A DNA stretch of 64,000 nucleotides from ZC4RG30 sp963777735 (GTDB lineage: Bacteria > Pseudomonadota > Gammaproteobacteria > Steroidobacterales > Steroidobacteraceae). A program made the position numbers and the translations under genes. Position 1 is the stretch's first letter. The number at the start of each line of letters is the position of its first letter. Location: NCBI GenBank assembly GCA_963777735.1, contig CAVZRQ010000002.1, positions 1 through 64,000 on the forward strand. The letters are read 5' to 3'. This document shows, in pieces, positions 39,607 to 48,926 of this stretch. A model generated the notes under the pieces. That model had not been told where the DNA came from, did not search any database, and saw nothing but the letters and a program-made list of their open reading frames with translations.

Positions 39607-40920
39607 TCAGACCTCTGCGAACTGGCCGGTGCTGTTGCCGAGCGCCGGTACCGGCACTCCTGCGCGATTCAGCAGCGTGAGCAGCAGGTTGGCGTGCGGG
39701 GTGTCCTGCGGGTAACGCAGGTGCTGGCCGCCCTTGATGCGCCCATAGCCCTTGCCCATCACCACGTTCGGCAGCGGGTCGTTGTTGTGCAGATCGCTGT
39801 TCGACATGTTGCTGCCGTACAGGATGATCGAGTGATCGAGCAGGGAGCCATCGCCATCCTGTGTGGTCGAAAGCTTCTTGATGAACTTCGCGAACACCTG
39901 GGTGTGGTAGTTCTGGATGTTGATCAGGCGCTCGATCTTGGAAGGATCGTTCGCGTGATGCGACAACGGATGGAAGGCTTCGGTGATCTGCAGGTTCGGA
40001 TAAGTGCGCATGCTGACTTCCTTGGCCAGCATGAACGAGGAAACCCGCGTCATGTTGGACTGCCAGGCCAGCGCGATCATGTCGAACAGCGCGTCGAGGT
40101 GGGCGCCGAACTCGTCGGGCACGCCCTGCGGCGCATTGGGAAGATCCATCTGCGCGCTCTTGCTGGTGGCAAGACGCTGCACGCGCTGTTCCACTTCGCG
40201 CACGGAATCGAGGTAATCGCTGAGGCGGGCGCGGTCTGCCGCGCCGATGCGCTTCTTGAGCGCGGCGCCTTCTGCCGCCACGTAGTCGAGCAGGCTGTCG
40301 GTCTCGCTGAGAATGGCCTTGCGCTCGGTGGTGGTGTCGCCCTGGCCGAACAGCTGGTAGAACACCTTGCGCGGGTTGTCTTCCATTGGCAGCGGCTGGT
40401 TCGGTGTGCGGAAGGCCACGGTGCTGCCGAAGCCGCAGCCAGTGGCGCCCTGGCCGCAGGTGGCATTGCCGCCTTCGCCGGTGAGTTCGAGCGAGGGAAG
40501 TGGCGTATCGGCCCCGAAATGGCGCGCGGCCAGCTGGTCAGCCGTGGTGCCGTGGTCGTCATCGCGGTTCTTGATGCCGTAACAGGACAGCCAGGTGCCG
40601 GCCATGATGCCGTGCGGATCCGAACTCTCGCCGCCCTTGTTGCGCAAGCCGCTGACGATGGTCATGTGCGAGCGGAAGGGCTCCAGCGGCTTCAGGATGG
40701 GGGACATCGTGTAGTCGGTGCCGGCTTCTGCGGGCGACCAGGCCTTCATGACGGCGCCGTGCGGGAAATAAACAAATCCCATGCGTGGTGTGGGCTTCGC
40801 TGCGGTCTGTGCCAGCGCGGTGGCGGCCGGGATCATGGCATCGAGCAGTGGCAGCGCGATGGTCGCGCCAGCGCCCCTGAGCACGGTGCGACGGGAGATG
40901 AACTTCTTCGTGATGTACAT
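39607..40920 (-). CDS. DUF1552 protein with Tat signal
   Basis: 437 residues. FISRRTVLRGAGATIALPLLDAM is a twin-arginine signal in part (SRRTVLRGAGATIALPLLD). MGFVYFPHGAVMKAWSP, MTIVSGLRNKGG, DHGTTADQLAARHFG and SIILYGSNMSNSDLHNNDPL are typical of DUF1552 proteins, which have a sulfatase/alkaline-phosphatase-like outline but unknown activity. They almost always lie beside a DUF1592 cytochrome protein, as here (13 bases apart, same strand). Confidence 0.88.
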   Translation of the reverse strand: MYITKKFISRRTVLRGAGATIALPLLDAMIPAATALAQTAAKPTPRMGFVYFPHGAVMKAWSPAEAGTDYTMSPILKPLEPFRSHMTIVSGLRNKGGESSDPHGIMAGTWLSCYGIKNRDDDHGTTADQLAARHFGADTPLPSLELTGEGGNATCGQGATGCGFGSTVAFRTPNQPLPMEDNPRKVFYQLFGQGDTTTERKAILSETDSLLDYVAAEGAALKKRIGAADRARLSDYLDSVREVEQRVQRLATSKSAQMDLPNAPQGVPDEFGAHLDALFDMIALAWQSNMTRVSSFMLAKEVSMRTYPNLQITEAFHPLSHHANDPSKIERLINIQNYHTQVFAKFIKKLSTTQDGDGSLLDHSIILYGSNMSNSDLHNNDPLPNVVMGKGYGRIKGGQHLRYPQDTPHANLLLTLLNRAGVPVPALGNSTGQFAEV

Positions 40921-40933
40921 GGCTGGCCTCTGC

Positions 40934-43366
40934 TTACTTCGCGGCTGCTGTCTGCTGGATTACTGGCGCTGCCTTCTGCTCCGGCACCTTCGCCTTCAGG
41001 AATTCGTCGCTGAGCACGATGTTGGTGATGAGCGTCGAGAACTTGTATTCGTCGGTGGCCGAGTCGCGCACGATCTTGCGGACATACGGCATGTCGTGGG
41101 GTTCGATCACGCGGCCCAGTGCGTACATGATCAGCCGCTCGGTGACGTTCTGCACGAAGGGCACTGGATCTGCCAGCAGCGCGGCGCGCAGCTCGTCGGG
41201 ATTGCGCACCTTGGTGCCATCCGGCAGTTCGCCCAGCATGTCGATCTCGGTGCGCGCAAAGCGGTCGATGCGGCGGGACTTGCCCGTGGCATCGAAGCCT
41301 TCGAGCACGAAGCCGATCGGATCGATGGCGGCGTGGCAGGAGAAGCACTGCGGCTTCTGGCGATGCGACTCGAGCAGAGCCCGCACGGTGGCGGGCTTGT
41401 TCTGCGCATTGGTTGCGGGCAACGCTTCCACCGCCGGCGGCGGGATCGGGGGAGGCGAACCGATGATGCGCTCGAGCACATAGGCACCGCGCAACACGGG
41501 CGAGGTGCGGTTCGGATAGGCGCTGGTCATCAGCACGCCACCCTTGCCGAGCAGGCCCCAGCGCGAGGAGTCTTCCAGTTTGACCTTGCGGAACTGGTCG
41601 CCGCGCACCGAACTGATGTCGTAATGCAGCGCGAGCCGCTCGTTGAGGAATGTGTACGGCGATGACAGCAGGGCGAGCACGCTCTGGTCGTTGCGCACGA
41701 TGTCATCCATGAACAGCGCGATCTCCTGCTGGAAATCCTCGCGCAGATCGCCCGCGCCACTGGCATACGGGAAGATGGCCGGATCGGGCGTGATCTCGGG
41801 CAGCTTGGTGAGGTTCAGCCACTGCGAACCGAAATTGCGCGCGATGGTAATGGAGCGAGGATCGGCGAGCATGCGCTTGACCTGGCGACGCAGCTCGGCC
41901 GGCTCGTGCAGCTTGCCGGCGGCCGCCACTTCCAGCAGTGGATCGTCGGGCAGGCTGCTCCACAGGAAGAACGACAATCGCGAAGCCAGGCTGAGGTCAT
42001 CGATGCGATACACCGTGCCCGGTGGCAGTTCATTGACCGGCTGATCCGAACGGAAGAGGAAGTCCGGGTGGGCGAGCACTGCGGTGAGCGCACGCCGCAC
42101 GCCGGCGTCGAAGTCCGATGCCTTGCGGCCGGCCTCATAGAAGCCCATCAATGCGGTGAGATCGCGATCCGAGACCTGCCGGCGGAATGCGCGCCGTGCC
42201 ATGTCGCCGATCACCTTGCGGGCGCAGGGCGTTTCTTCGGCGGCGCTCTTCGGGTAGCAGCTGCTGAAGATGTGCTTGCGAGCGCTGGTTTCACTGACGC
42301 CGGTGGGATTGAAAGGGCCGCGGACCTCGAAGGAGGCCACGCGCAAGACGCGATCCTGGCCGCCGCCCGGGACATACATCTGCAGACGATCTTCCGATTC
42401 CGCGAAACTGCGGTGCCGGAAGGCCACGACCACCTTGTGGATGCCGGCCTTGGTGCTGAAGCGGATGTTCTTGAGGCGCAGGTTGATGGCTTCGACCGCA
42501 GGATCCTGCTTCTGGTCGATGGCTTTCATGTCGTCTTCGCCACCGATGGTGGTTTCGTAGAGCAGCTTGCCGTCGAGCGTGACGACCAGATGGTTCTCGA
42601 ACTCCATGTTGTAGACCCACAGGGCCTGCGCCATGTTCGCGATGTTGAGCACGTACTCGCCGTCGGCCGGGAAGTTGTGGCTGACCGCGATGCCGCCGCG
42701 TGTGCCCAGCGGCAGGCCATCCTGATGGAACTGCTGCGTGCCGGGCTCCTGGGAGCGATAGGTGGTGCCGGCAGGGAGCGCATCCTTGTTGCCCATGGCC
42801 TGGACCACCACGATGCGCGCCGCCGCGATGTACTGATCGAGGAAGGAGGGAGTGACCTGCAGCGCGGCGGCGATGTTGTCGAAACCTTCGCGAGGCTCGT
42901 CGCGCGGCAGCAGTTCGGCGGGATTGATCTCGATGCCGAGGAGGTCGCGCACGGAGTTGGCGTATTCCTTGCGGTTCAGCCGATGCAGCCCGACATGGCC
43001 CGGGTCGGCGTGTTCTTCGCCGGCCTTGTCGAGGCGACCTTCCATCCAGGAGATGAAGGCATTGCGGGTGGGTTTGTCCGGCATCTTGTGGCCGCCGGGT
43101 GGCATCTGCTGGCTGCGCAGTTTGCGCACGACCTTCTCGAGCACATCGATGTTTTCCGGGATCTCGCCTTCGGTCATGGAGTCGAAGGCGATACCGCCGG
43201 CCCAGTCATCGGTGTTGTGACATTCGGTGCAGTAAGTGCCGAACATGTTCCAGCCCACGGCGCTGCCGGAGTGTGAAACAGGAGCGGCGGCGGCCATGAC
43301 TGCATGGTTGGTACATGCGGCAATAAAGGCAGCGGCGAGCGTTGCAACAATGCGAGAATCTTTCAC
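40934..43366 (-). CDS. DUF1592-family cytochrome-type protein
   Basis: About 810 residues from GTG 43366, where a signal peptide begins (IVATLAAAFIAACTNHAVMA); a longer in-frame ATG at 43453 is less likely. The heme motif is FGTYCTECHNTDDW. DUF1587 (HRLNRKEYANSVRDLLGIE), DUF1592 (LASRLSFFLWSSLPDDPLLE), DUF1588 (LLGKGGVLMTSAYPNRTSPV) and DUF1585 (MYALGRVIEPHDMPYVRKIV) follow in the usual order. A periplasmic electron-transfer or polymer-degrading role is suspected in the literature but unproven. Forms a pair with DUF1552. Confidence 0.88.
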   Translation of the reverse strand: MKDSRIVATLAAAFIAACTNHAVMAAAAPVSHSGSAVGWNMFGTYCTECHNTDDWAGGIAFDSMTEGEIPENIDVLEKVVRKLRSQQMPPGGHKMPDKPTRNAFISWMEGRLDKAGEEHADPGHVGLHRLNRKEYANSVRDLLGIEINPAELLPRDEPREGFDNIAAALQVTPSFLDQYIAAARIVVVQAMGNKDALPAGTTYRSQEPGTQQFHQDGLPLGTRGGIAVSHNFPADGEYVLNIANMAQALWVYNMEFENHLVVTLDGKLLYETTIGGEDDMKAIDQKQDPAVEAINLRLKNIRFSTKAGIHKVVVAFRHRSFAESEDRLQMYVPGGGQDRVLRVASFEVRGPFNPTGVSETSARKHIFSSCYPKSAAEETPCARKVIGDMARRAFRRQVSDRDLTALMGFYEAGRKASDFDAGVRRALTAVLAHPDFLFRSDQPVNELPPGTVYRIDDLSLASRLSFFLWSSLPDDPLLEVAAAGKLHEPAELRRQVKRMLADPRSITIARNFGSQWLNLTKLPEITPDPAIFPYASGAGDLREDFQQEIALFMDDIVRNDQSVLALLSSPYTFLNERLALHYDISSVRGDQFRKVKLEDSSRWGLLGKGGVLMTSAYPNRTSPVLRGAYVLERIIGSPPPIPPPAVEALPATNAQNKPATVRALLESHRQKPQCFSCHAAIDPIGFVLEGFDATGKSRRIDRFARTEIDMLGELPDGTKVRNPDELRAALLADPVPFVQNVTERLIMYALGRVIEPHDMPYVRKIVRDSATDEYKFSTLITNIVLSDEFLKAKVPEQKAAPVIQQTAAAK

Positions 43367-43547
43367 CGAACCGGACCTCTGCAAGAGTTCATCAATCCAT
43401 GCACTTCCAACATCGGAAAAGCCGCTGGAGGATATGCGATACGCGCCTTGCAAACCAACGGCTTGCCGGCTTTACATGTAGACATGACGCAATGCGGCCG
43501 GTTCACTCGGGTAATGCGTCTGAATCGCGTTCTGGATTGCCGAAACA

Positions 43548-44015
43548 ATGATGCAGACACGGTCGAAAATTCGTGCCGCAGCGATCCTGGCGGTGGCACT
43601 CGGAACGGGTTGGTATGTGGCCCGGGATCAGGCCGCGATTCAGCCGGCGCGGCCGCAGGAGGCGGCGACCCGGGAGGGCGTCTCCCGCGATCCTGCGCAG
43701 AAGGCGTTTGAGGAGCAGGCTCGCGGCCGGATCATCGCGACAAGCGGGGTAGTTGAGCGCATTTTGGCAGACGATCGCGACGGATCGCCGCATCAACGCT
43801 TCATAATCCGCACTTCCGGCGGATTGAGCGTGCTGGTTGCGCACAATCTGGATCTGGCGCCCCGCCTGGATGGGTTGGCGCCGGGCGATGGCGTGACTGT
43901 TCGGGGCGAGTACGAGTGGAACGACAAAGGTGGCGTGATGCACTGGACGCATGACGACCCCCAGGGACGGCACGAGGCCGGATATATCGAATGGCGCGGA
44001 CGGCGGTATCAGTAA
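43548..44015 (+). CDS. DUF3465 protein
   Basis: 155 residues (ATG 43548 or 43551). A signal-anchor helix (AAAILAVALGTGWYVA) is followed by HQRFIIRTSGGLSVLVAHNL, GDGVTVRGEYEWNDKGGVMHW and WTHDDPQGRHEAGYIEWRG, the DUF3465 signature. Function unknown. Its TAA overlaps the next ATG, coupling it to the VIT-family gene. Confidence 0.82.
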   Translation: MMQTRSKIRAAAILAVALGTGWYVARDQAAIQPARPQEAATREGVSRDPAQKAFEEQARGRIIATSGVVERILADDRDGSPHQRFIIRTSGGLSVLVAHNLDLAPRLDGLAPGDGVTVRGEYEWNDKGGVMHWTHDDPQGRHEAGYIEWRGRRYQ

Positions 44016-44710
44016 TGAAATTGCATAGTGAGTTTCACCGGGTCGATCGCATCGGCTGGCTGCGCGCCGCGGTGCTGGGAGCCAACGACGGGCTGATCTC
44101 CACGGCCAGTCTGGTGATGGGCATGGCAGCGGCGCAGCTCGGCAATTCTGTCGTGTTCATGGCGGGGCTCGCGGGCCTCGTGGGTGGCGCGCTTTCGATG
44201 GGGGCCGGCGAATATGTGTCGGTCTCGTCGCAGTCGGACAGCGAGCGCGCGGACCTGGCGCGTGAGCGCAAGGAGCTGGAAGTTTCACCGGAAGCCGAGC
44301 ACCGCGAGCTCGCCGGGATCTACGTGCAGCGTGGTCTTTCGCGAGAGACCGCGGAGCGCGTTGCCACCGAGATGACCGCCCATGACGCGCTGGCTGCGCA
44401 TGCGCGCGATGAACTCGGCATCACGGAGCAGACACGAGCGAGGCCCGTGCAGGCGGCATTGGCCTCCGTGCTGGCGTTTGCGCTGGGGGCAACGGTGCCG
44501 CTGGCACTGGTGGGATTGCTGCCCGGTGCACACCTGCCAACCATCGTGTTTGCGGTCTCGCTGGTGTTGCTGATGGCGCTGGGTGCGCTGGGGGCAAGGC
44601 TGGGAGGTGCGCGCATCCTGCCTGCAGCGATGCGGGTGGGGTTCTGGGGAGTGGTGGCGATGGGTGCTACCGCGTTGATCGGCAGCCTGTTTGGCGTGAG
44701 GCTTGCGTGA
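44015..44710 (+). CDS. VIT1/CCC1-family membrane transporter
   Basis: 231 residues, about five helices. WLRAAVLGANDGLISTASLV, LVGGALSMGAGEYVSVSSQ and the cytoplasmic acidic helix ERKELEVSPEAEHRELAGIY match the VIT family, which moves Fe2+ or Mn2+ out of the cytosol. The ATG overlaps the stop of DUF3465 and its TGA overlaps the GTG of glmU, so the three are coupled. Confidence 0.87.
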   Translation: MKLHSEFHRVDRIGWLRAAVLGANDGLISTASLVMGMAAAQLGNSVVFMAGLAGLVGGALSMGAGEYVSVSSQSDSERADLARERKELEVSPEAEHRELAGIYVQRGLSRETAERVATEMTAHDALAAHARDELGITEQTRARPVQAALASVLAFALGATVPLALVGLLPGAHLPTIVFAVSLVLLMALGALGARLGGARILPAAMRVGFWGVVAMGATALIGSLFGVRLA

Positions 44711-46155
44711 GCACCAACCTGAGCAGAAAGAAGAAGACCGGAGCGAAGAAGAAGGTGACCCGGGTGACGAGGGGCAAGGCTGCTGCCATGCCACTGTCGG
44801 TGGTGATCCTCGCGGCTGGTCAAGGCAAGCGCATGAACTCCGACCTCCCCAAGGTGCTGCAGCCCCTGGCCGGCCGGCCGCTGCTGCGGCATGTGGTCGA
44901 TACTGCCCGGGCCTTGCAACCCGCTGGCATGCATGTCGTGTACGGGCACGGTGGTGAACAGGTGCGTGCCGAATTCGCTGCGGACGCGCTGCAATGGTCG
45001 CTGCAGGTCGAGCAGAAGGGCACCGGTCATGCAGTGATGCAGGCTTTGCCTTCTATTCCAGATGATCATCTGGTGCTGGTGCTGTTTGGCGATGTGCCGC
45101 TGCTGACAGTGGCTACGCTGCAGGATCTCCTGCAGCTGGCGGGCGATGGCAAGCTCGCGCTGCTGACAGTCGCATTGGCCGACCCGACTGGATACGGGCG
45201 GATCCTGAGAGACGCGCGGGGCAGCGTGAAGGGCATCGTGGAACAGAAGGATGCTTCTGCCGCGCAATTGAAGATCCGGGAAGGCAACACGGGCGTGCTG
45301 GCTGCACCTGCGCCGCTGCTGCGGAAGTGGCTGGCTCGTCTGCAAAACAACAATGCCCAGGGCGAGTACTACCTGACGGATATCGTGGCGATGGCGGTGA
45401 AAGAACGCGTGGCGGTACGGCCACTGGTCGCGACATCGGAATCCGAAGTGCTGGGTGTGAATGACAAGGTGCAACTCGCGCAGCTCGAGGCGGTGCACCG
45501 TCGCGTGCTTGCTGTGGCCGCGATGCGTGCCGGCGCGACGCTGGTGGATCCTTCCCGATTCGATCAGCGCGGCGAGCTACAGGTCGGGCGTGACGTGTTC
45601 ATCGATGCCAATGTGGTGTTCGAAGGCCATGTGGTGCTGGGTGATCGCGTGCGCATCGGGCCAAACTGCGTCCTCCGTGACGTGACAGTGGGTGCGGGTA
45701 CGCAGATTCATTCGAATTGTGTGCTGGAGAAGTCGGCGGTTGGTGGCGACTGCAGTGTTGGCCCGTTTGCGCGCCTGCGCCCGGGAACCACGCTTGCTGC
45801 GGGTGTGCATATCGGCAATTTTGTCGAAGTGAAGAACAGCAGTCTTGGCGAAGGTTCGAAAGCCAACCACCTGACCTACCTGGGCGATGCCACGGTGGGT
45901 GTCGCCGTGAATGTCGGGGCAGGCACCATCAGCTGCAACTACGACGGCGCGAACAAATCGCGCACGGTCATTGAAGATGGCGCATTCATCGGTTCGGGCA
46001 CCATGCTGGTGGCGCCGGTGACGATCGGTGCCAGGGCCACGACCGGGGCTGGTTCTACCATCACGAAGGATGCGCCGGCTGGCAAGTTGACGCTGGCACG
46101 TTCGCGGCAGGTAACGGTCGAGGGGTGGCAGCGTCCGGTGAAGCGGCCGCGCTGA
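44707..46155 (+). CDS. glmU: Bifunctional UDP-N-acetylglucosamine pyrophosphorylase / glucosamine-1-phosphate N-acetyltransferase
   Basis: 482 residues from GTG 44707, or 455 from ATG 44788, which is the family's usual length. The longer start has GAGG before it and adds a lysine-rich leader (SRKKKTGAKKKVTRVTRGKA). The pyrophosphorylase part has VVILAAGQGKRMNSDLPKVL; the C-terminal half is a left-handed beta helix with NCVLEKSAVGGDCSVGPFAR and SCNYDGANKSRTVIEDGAF. It makes UDP-GlcNAc for peptidoglycan and LPS. GlmS, the pathway's first enzyme, is next. Confidence 0.95.
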   Translation: MSTNLSRKKKTGAKKKVTRVTRGKAAAMPLSVVILAAGQGKRMNSDLPKVLQPLAGRPLLRHVVDTARALQPAGMHVVYGHGGEQVRAEFAADALQWSLQVEQKGTGHAVMQALPSIPDDHLVLVLFGDVPLLTVATLQDLLQLAGDGKLALLTVALADPTGYGRILRDARGSVKGIVEQKDASAAQLKIREGNTGVLAAPAPLLRKWLARLQNNNAQGEYYLTDIVAMAVKERVAVRPLVATSESEVLGVNDKVQLAQLEAVHRRVLAVAAMRAGATLVDPSRFDQRGELQVGRDVFIDANVVFEGHVVLGDRVRIGPNCVLRDVTVGAGTQIHSNCVLEKSAVGGDCSVGPFARLRPGTTLAAGVHIGNFVEVKNSSLGEGSKANHLTYLGDATVGVAVNVGAGTISCNYDGANKSRTVIEDGAFIGSGTMLVAPVTIGARATTGAGSTITKDAPAGKLTLARSRQVTVEGWQRPVKRPR

Positions 46156-46258
46156 GAAACGCCTCACGGTCCGTCGTTCGGCAGCGAACGGCAGGCGTCC
46201 GGATCGGGCACAATTCACGGTCTAGGTGGCCTTTTCGCGCTGCCGGAGATTCACGGGC
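46156..46258. other. glmU-glmS intergenic region
   Basis: 103 bases. CCGTCGTTCGGCAGCGAACGG (46173-46193) can form a hairpin, but no T-run follows, so termination is uncertain. No riboswitch was recognised. Confidence 0.4.
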
Positions 46259-48094
46259 ATGTGTGGAATTGTCGGAGCAGTTGCCGGACGGGATGTAGTG
46301 CCGGTCCTTATCGAAGGACTCAGGCGCCTGGAGTACCGTGGCTATGATTCCGCGGGGCTCGCGGTGGTGGGCAGCAAGGGCAAGCTGGCCCGGCTGCGCA
46401 CAGTGGGCAAGGTAAAAATGCTGCAGGAGGCCCTGGATGAGGCGCCTGTTGCCGGCAACACCGGTATTGCACATACGCGCTGGGCCACACACGGCGTGCC
46501 GAGCGAACGCAACGCGCATCCGCATATTTCGCGCGATGGTCTTGCCATCGTGCACAACGGCATCATCGAGAATCATGATGAGCTGCGCGCCGAGCTGCAG
46601 GACGCGGGATATCTGTTCACCTCCGAGACCGATACCGAAGTCATTGCGCATCGCATCCACCTGCACCTGCAGTCACTGGGCGACTTGTTCAAGGCCGTGC
46701 GCGCGACAGTGGCCGAACTCGAAGGCGCGTATGCACTGGTGGTGCTGAGCGAGAGCGAGCCGGATCGACTGATCCTGGCGCGAATGGGGTGTCCCGTGGT
46801 CATCGGCAGAGGCGAGGGCGAGAACTTTGTCGCTTCCGATGTATCGGCGCTGCTGCCGGTGACGCGCCAGTTCCAGTTTCTGGAAGAAGGCGATGTGGCC
46901 GAGGTTCGGCGCGAGAGCGTGCGGATTCTGGATGCCGAAGGCAACAGCGTCGAACGCGAAGTGCGGCAGAGTGAGCTGTCAGCAGAAGCTGCCGAGAAAG
47001 GCCCCTACGCGCATTTCATGCTGAAGGAGATCTTCGAGCAACCACGTGCGGTTGCCAACACGCTGCAGGAGCGGGTCGCTAATGGCCGCCTGCTGGAGGC
47101 GGCATTCGGGCACAAGGCCACGACGATCTTTCCGCAGGTGGAGTACGTGCACATCGTGGCCTGTGGCACCAGTTTCCATTCGGGGATGGCGGCGCAGTAT
47201 TTCATCGAGCAGATCTGCCGCGTTCCATGCCGGGTCGAGATTGCGAGCGAGTACCGCTATCGCAGTGCCGTGGTGCCGAAGAATGCGCTGTTCGTGACCA
47301 TCTCCCAGTCCGGAGAGACGGCCGACACGCTGGCCGCATTGCGGATCGCCAAGCAGAGCGGCTATCTGGCAACCCTTGCCATCTGCAATTCACCGGAGAG
47401 TTCACTCGTACGCGAATCGGATCTGGTGATGCTGACCAGGGCAGGTCCGGAGATCGGTGTAGCTTCCACCAAGGCTTTCACTACGCAGATCACGGCGCTG
47501 TCGTTGCTGGTGATTGCACTCGCCAAGACGCATGGCGCGGACGCCGAGCGCGAGCGTGGTCTGGTAACCCGGTTGATCGAGCTGCCTGGCCTGATCGAGA
47601 AGACGCTCGCGCTGGATCCGGTGATCAGCAAGTTGGCCGAACGCTTTGTCGAGAAACATCATGCCCTGTTTCTCGGGCGCGGCGCGCTGTACCCCATTGC
47701 GATGGAAGGTGCGCTGAAGCTGAAGGAGATCTCGTACATCCACGCCGAAGCCTATGCTGCCGGCGAACTCAAGCACGGCCCCCTCGCGCTGGTCGATGAA
47801 GACATGCCGATCGTCACGGTGGCGCCGAACAACGATCTGCTCGAGAAGCTCAAGTCGAACCTGATGGAAGTACGGGCGCGCGGCGGTGAGCTGTATGTGT
47901 TCGCGGATCCGGAATCCGGCATCGAGCCCAGTGATGGCGTGCATGTGATCCACATGCCGCGGCATGTGAGCTACTTCCAGTCACCCATCATCTACACGTT
48001 GCCGCTGCAGTTGCTGGCTTATCACGTGGCCATCCTGCGGGGCACGGATGTGGATCAGCCGCGCAATCTCGCCAAGAGCGTCACGGTCGAGTAG
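46259..48094 (+). CDS. glmS: Glutamine-fructose-6-phosphate aminotransferase
   Basis: 611 residues from ATG 46259, giving the mature MCGIVGAV N-terminus with the catalytic Cys. The glutaminase domain has RRLEYRGYDSAGLAVV and THGVPSERNAHPH; two SIS sugar-isomerase domains include VACGTSFHSGMAAQYFIE, FVTISQSGETADTLAALRI and LGRGALYPIAMEGALKLKEI; the C-terminus ends AKSVTVE as expected. It makes glucosamine-6-phosphate. Follows glmU on the same strand; the next gene starts 17 bases later. Confidence 0.96.
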   Translation: MCGIVGAVAGRDVVPVLIEGLRRLEYRGYDSAGLAVVGSKGKLARLRTVGKVKMLQEALDEAPVAGNTGIAHTRWATHGVPSERNAHPHISRDGLAIVHNGIIENHDELRAELQDAGYLFTSETDTEVIAHRIHLHLQSLGDLFKAVRATVAELEGAYALVVLSESEPDRLILARMGCPVVIGRGEGENFVASDVSALLPVTRQFQFLEEGDVAEVRRESVRILDAEGNSVEREVRQSELSAEAAEKGPYAHFMLKEIFEQPRAVANTLQERVANGRLLEAAFGHKATTIFPQVEYVHIVACGTSFHSGMAAQYFIEQICRVPCRVEIASEYRYRSAVVPKNALFVTISQSGETADTLAALRIAKQSGYLATLAICNSPESSLVRESDLVMLTRAGPEIGVASTKAFTTQITALSLLVIALAKTHGADAERERGLVTRLIELPGLIEKTLALDPVISKLAERFVEKHHALFLGRGALYPIAMEGALKLKEISYIHAEAYAAGELKHGPLALVDEDMPIVTVAPNNDLLEKLKSNLMEVRARGGELYVFADPESGIEPSDGVHVIHMPRHVSYFQSPIIYTLPLQLLAYHVAILRGTDVDQPRNLAKSVTVE

Positions 48095-48110
48095 GGCTGC
48101 GCCGCGAGCC

Positions 48111-48926
48111 ATGGACCTCGCTGACTATTTCGCGCGGATCGGCTATGACGGGCCGCGCGCGGTGACGCGCGCAGTGCTGTCAGACATCGTGCTGCGGCAC
48201 ACGCAGTCGATTCCCTTCGAGAACATCGATGCATTCCTGGGGCGTCGAGTAAGTCTTGATCCTGCGGATGTGGCGCGGAAGCTGGTGGCTTCCGGCCGCG
48301 GAGGCTGGTGCTTCGAGCAGAACCTGTTGCTGGGTGAGGCACTGCGCGCATTGGGTTTCGACGTGAATGACCTTGCTGGCCGCGTGCTGCTCGGGCAACC
48401 CGCTGGCGTCGTGACGGCGCGCACCCACAGGATGCTGTGCGTGCGGCTGGACGGCGGCGAATGGCTGGTGGATGTGGGCTTCGGATCCCTGACGCCCACC
48501 GGCGTGCTCGACCTGCGAAGCGTGGCGGTGCAGCACACGCCGCATGAGCCGTTCCGCCTGCGTCCGCTGGGTGCCGATCTCGTGCTGGAAGCGCTGACGC
48601 AGGGCGAATGGCTGTCGTTGTTTCGCTTCGACCTGCAGCCCCAGCTGCCGATTGATTTCGAAGCGGCCAATTACCAGTTGGTGCACGACCCCAGATCCCA
48701 TTTCACGCAGGTGCTGCGCGCGTCGCGCGTTAGCCGCGACGGGCGGCATGTCTTGCGCGATCTGGAGCTGACGTTCTATGGCATCGGCAGCGCGCGCCGT
48801 GAATTGCTGCGCGATGCCGAATCAGTGATCGCAGCGCTGCGCGATGTCATGGGCATTGCAGTGGATGAACTGCCCGACCTGCATGCACGGATCAGTGCTC
48901 AGCTCGGTTCGGCCGCCAGATCGTAG
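48111..48926 (+). CDS. nat: Arylamine N-acetyltransferase
   Basis: 271 residues from ATG 48111, 17 bases after glmS. The Cys-His-Asp triad is visible: GRGGWCFEQNLLLGEALRAL, ARTHRMLCVRL and WLVDVGFGSLTPTGVL. NAT enzymes transfer acetyl from acetyl-CoA to arylamines or hydrazines. Probably co-transcribed with glmS. Its 3' end overlaps the end of the convergent rimO by 28 bases. Confidence 0.9.
   Translation: MDLADYFARIGYDGPRAVTRAVLSDIVLRHTQSIPFENIDAFLGRRVSLDPADVARKLVASGRGGWCFEQNLLLGEALRALGFDVNDLAGRVLLGQPAGVVTARTHRMLCVRLDGGEWLVDVGFGSLTPTGVLDLRSVAVQHTPHEPFRLRPLGADLVLEALTQGEWLSLFRFDLQPQLPIDFEAANYQLVHDPRSHFTQVLRASRVSRDGRHVLRDLELTFYGIGSARRELLRDAESVIAALRDVMGIAVDELPDLHARISAQLGSAARS

Noticed and set aside
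39694..43276. Long + strand open frames opposite the DUF1552 and DUF1592 genes
   Set aside because: Antisense shadows of strongly conserved genes in high-GC DNA; low-complexity composition and no motifs.
46173..46193. Terminator or glmS ribozyme/riboswitch before glmS
   Set aside because: A hairpin is possible but has no T-run, and no ribozyme core was recognised in this 103-base region.
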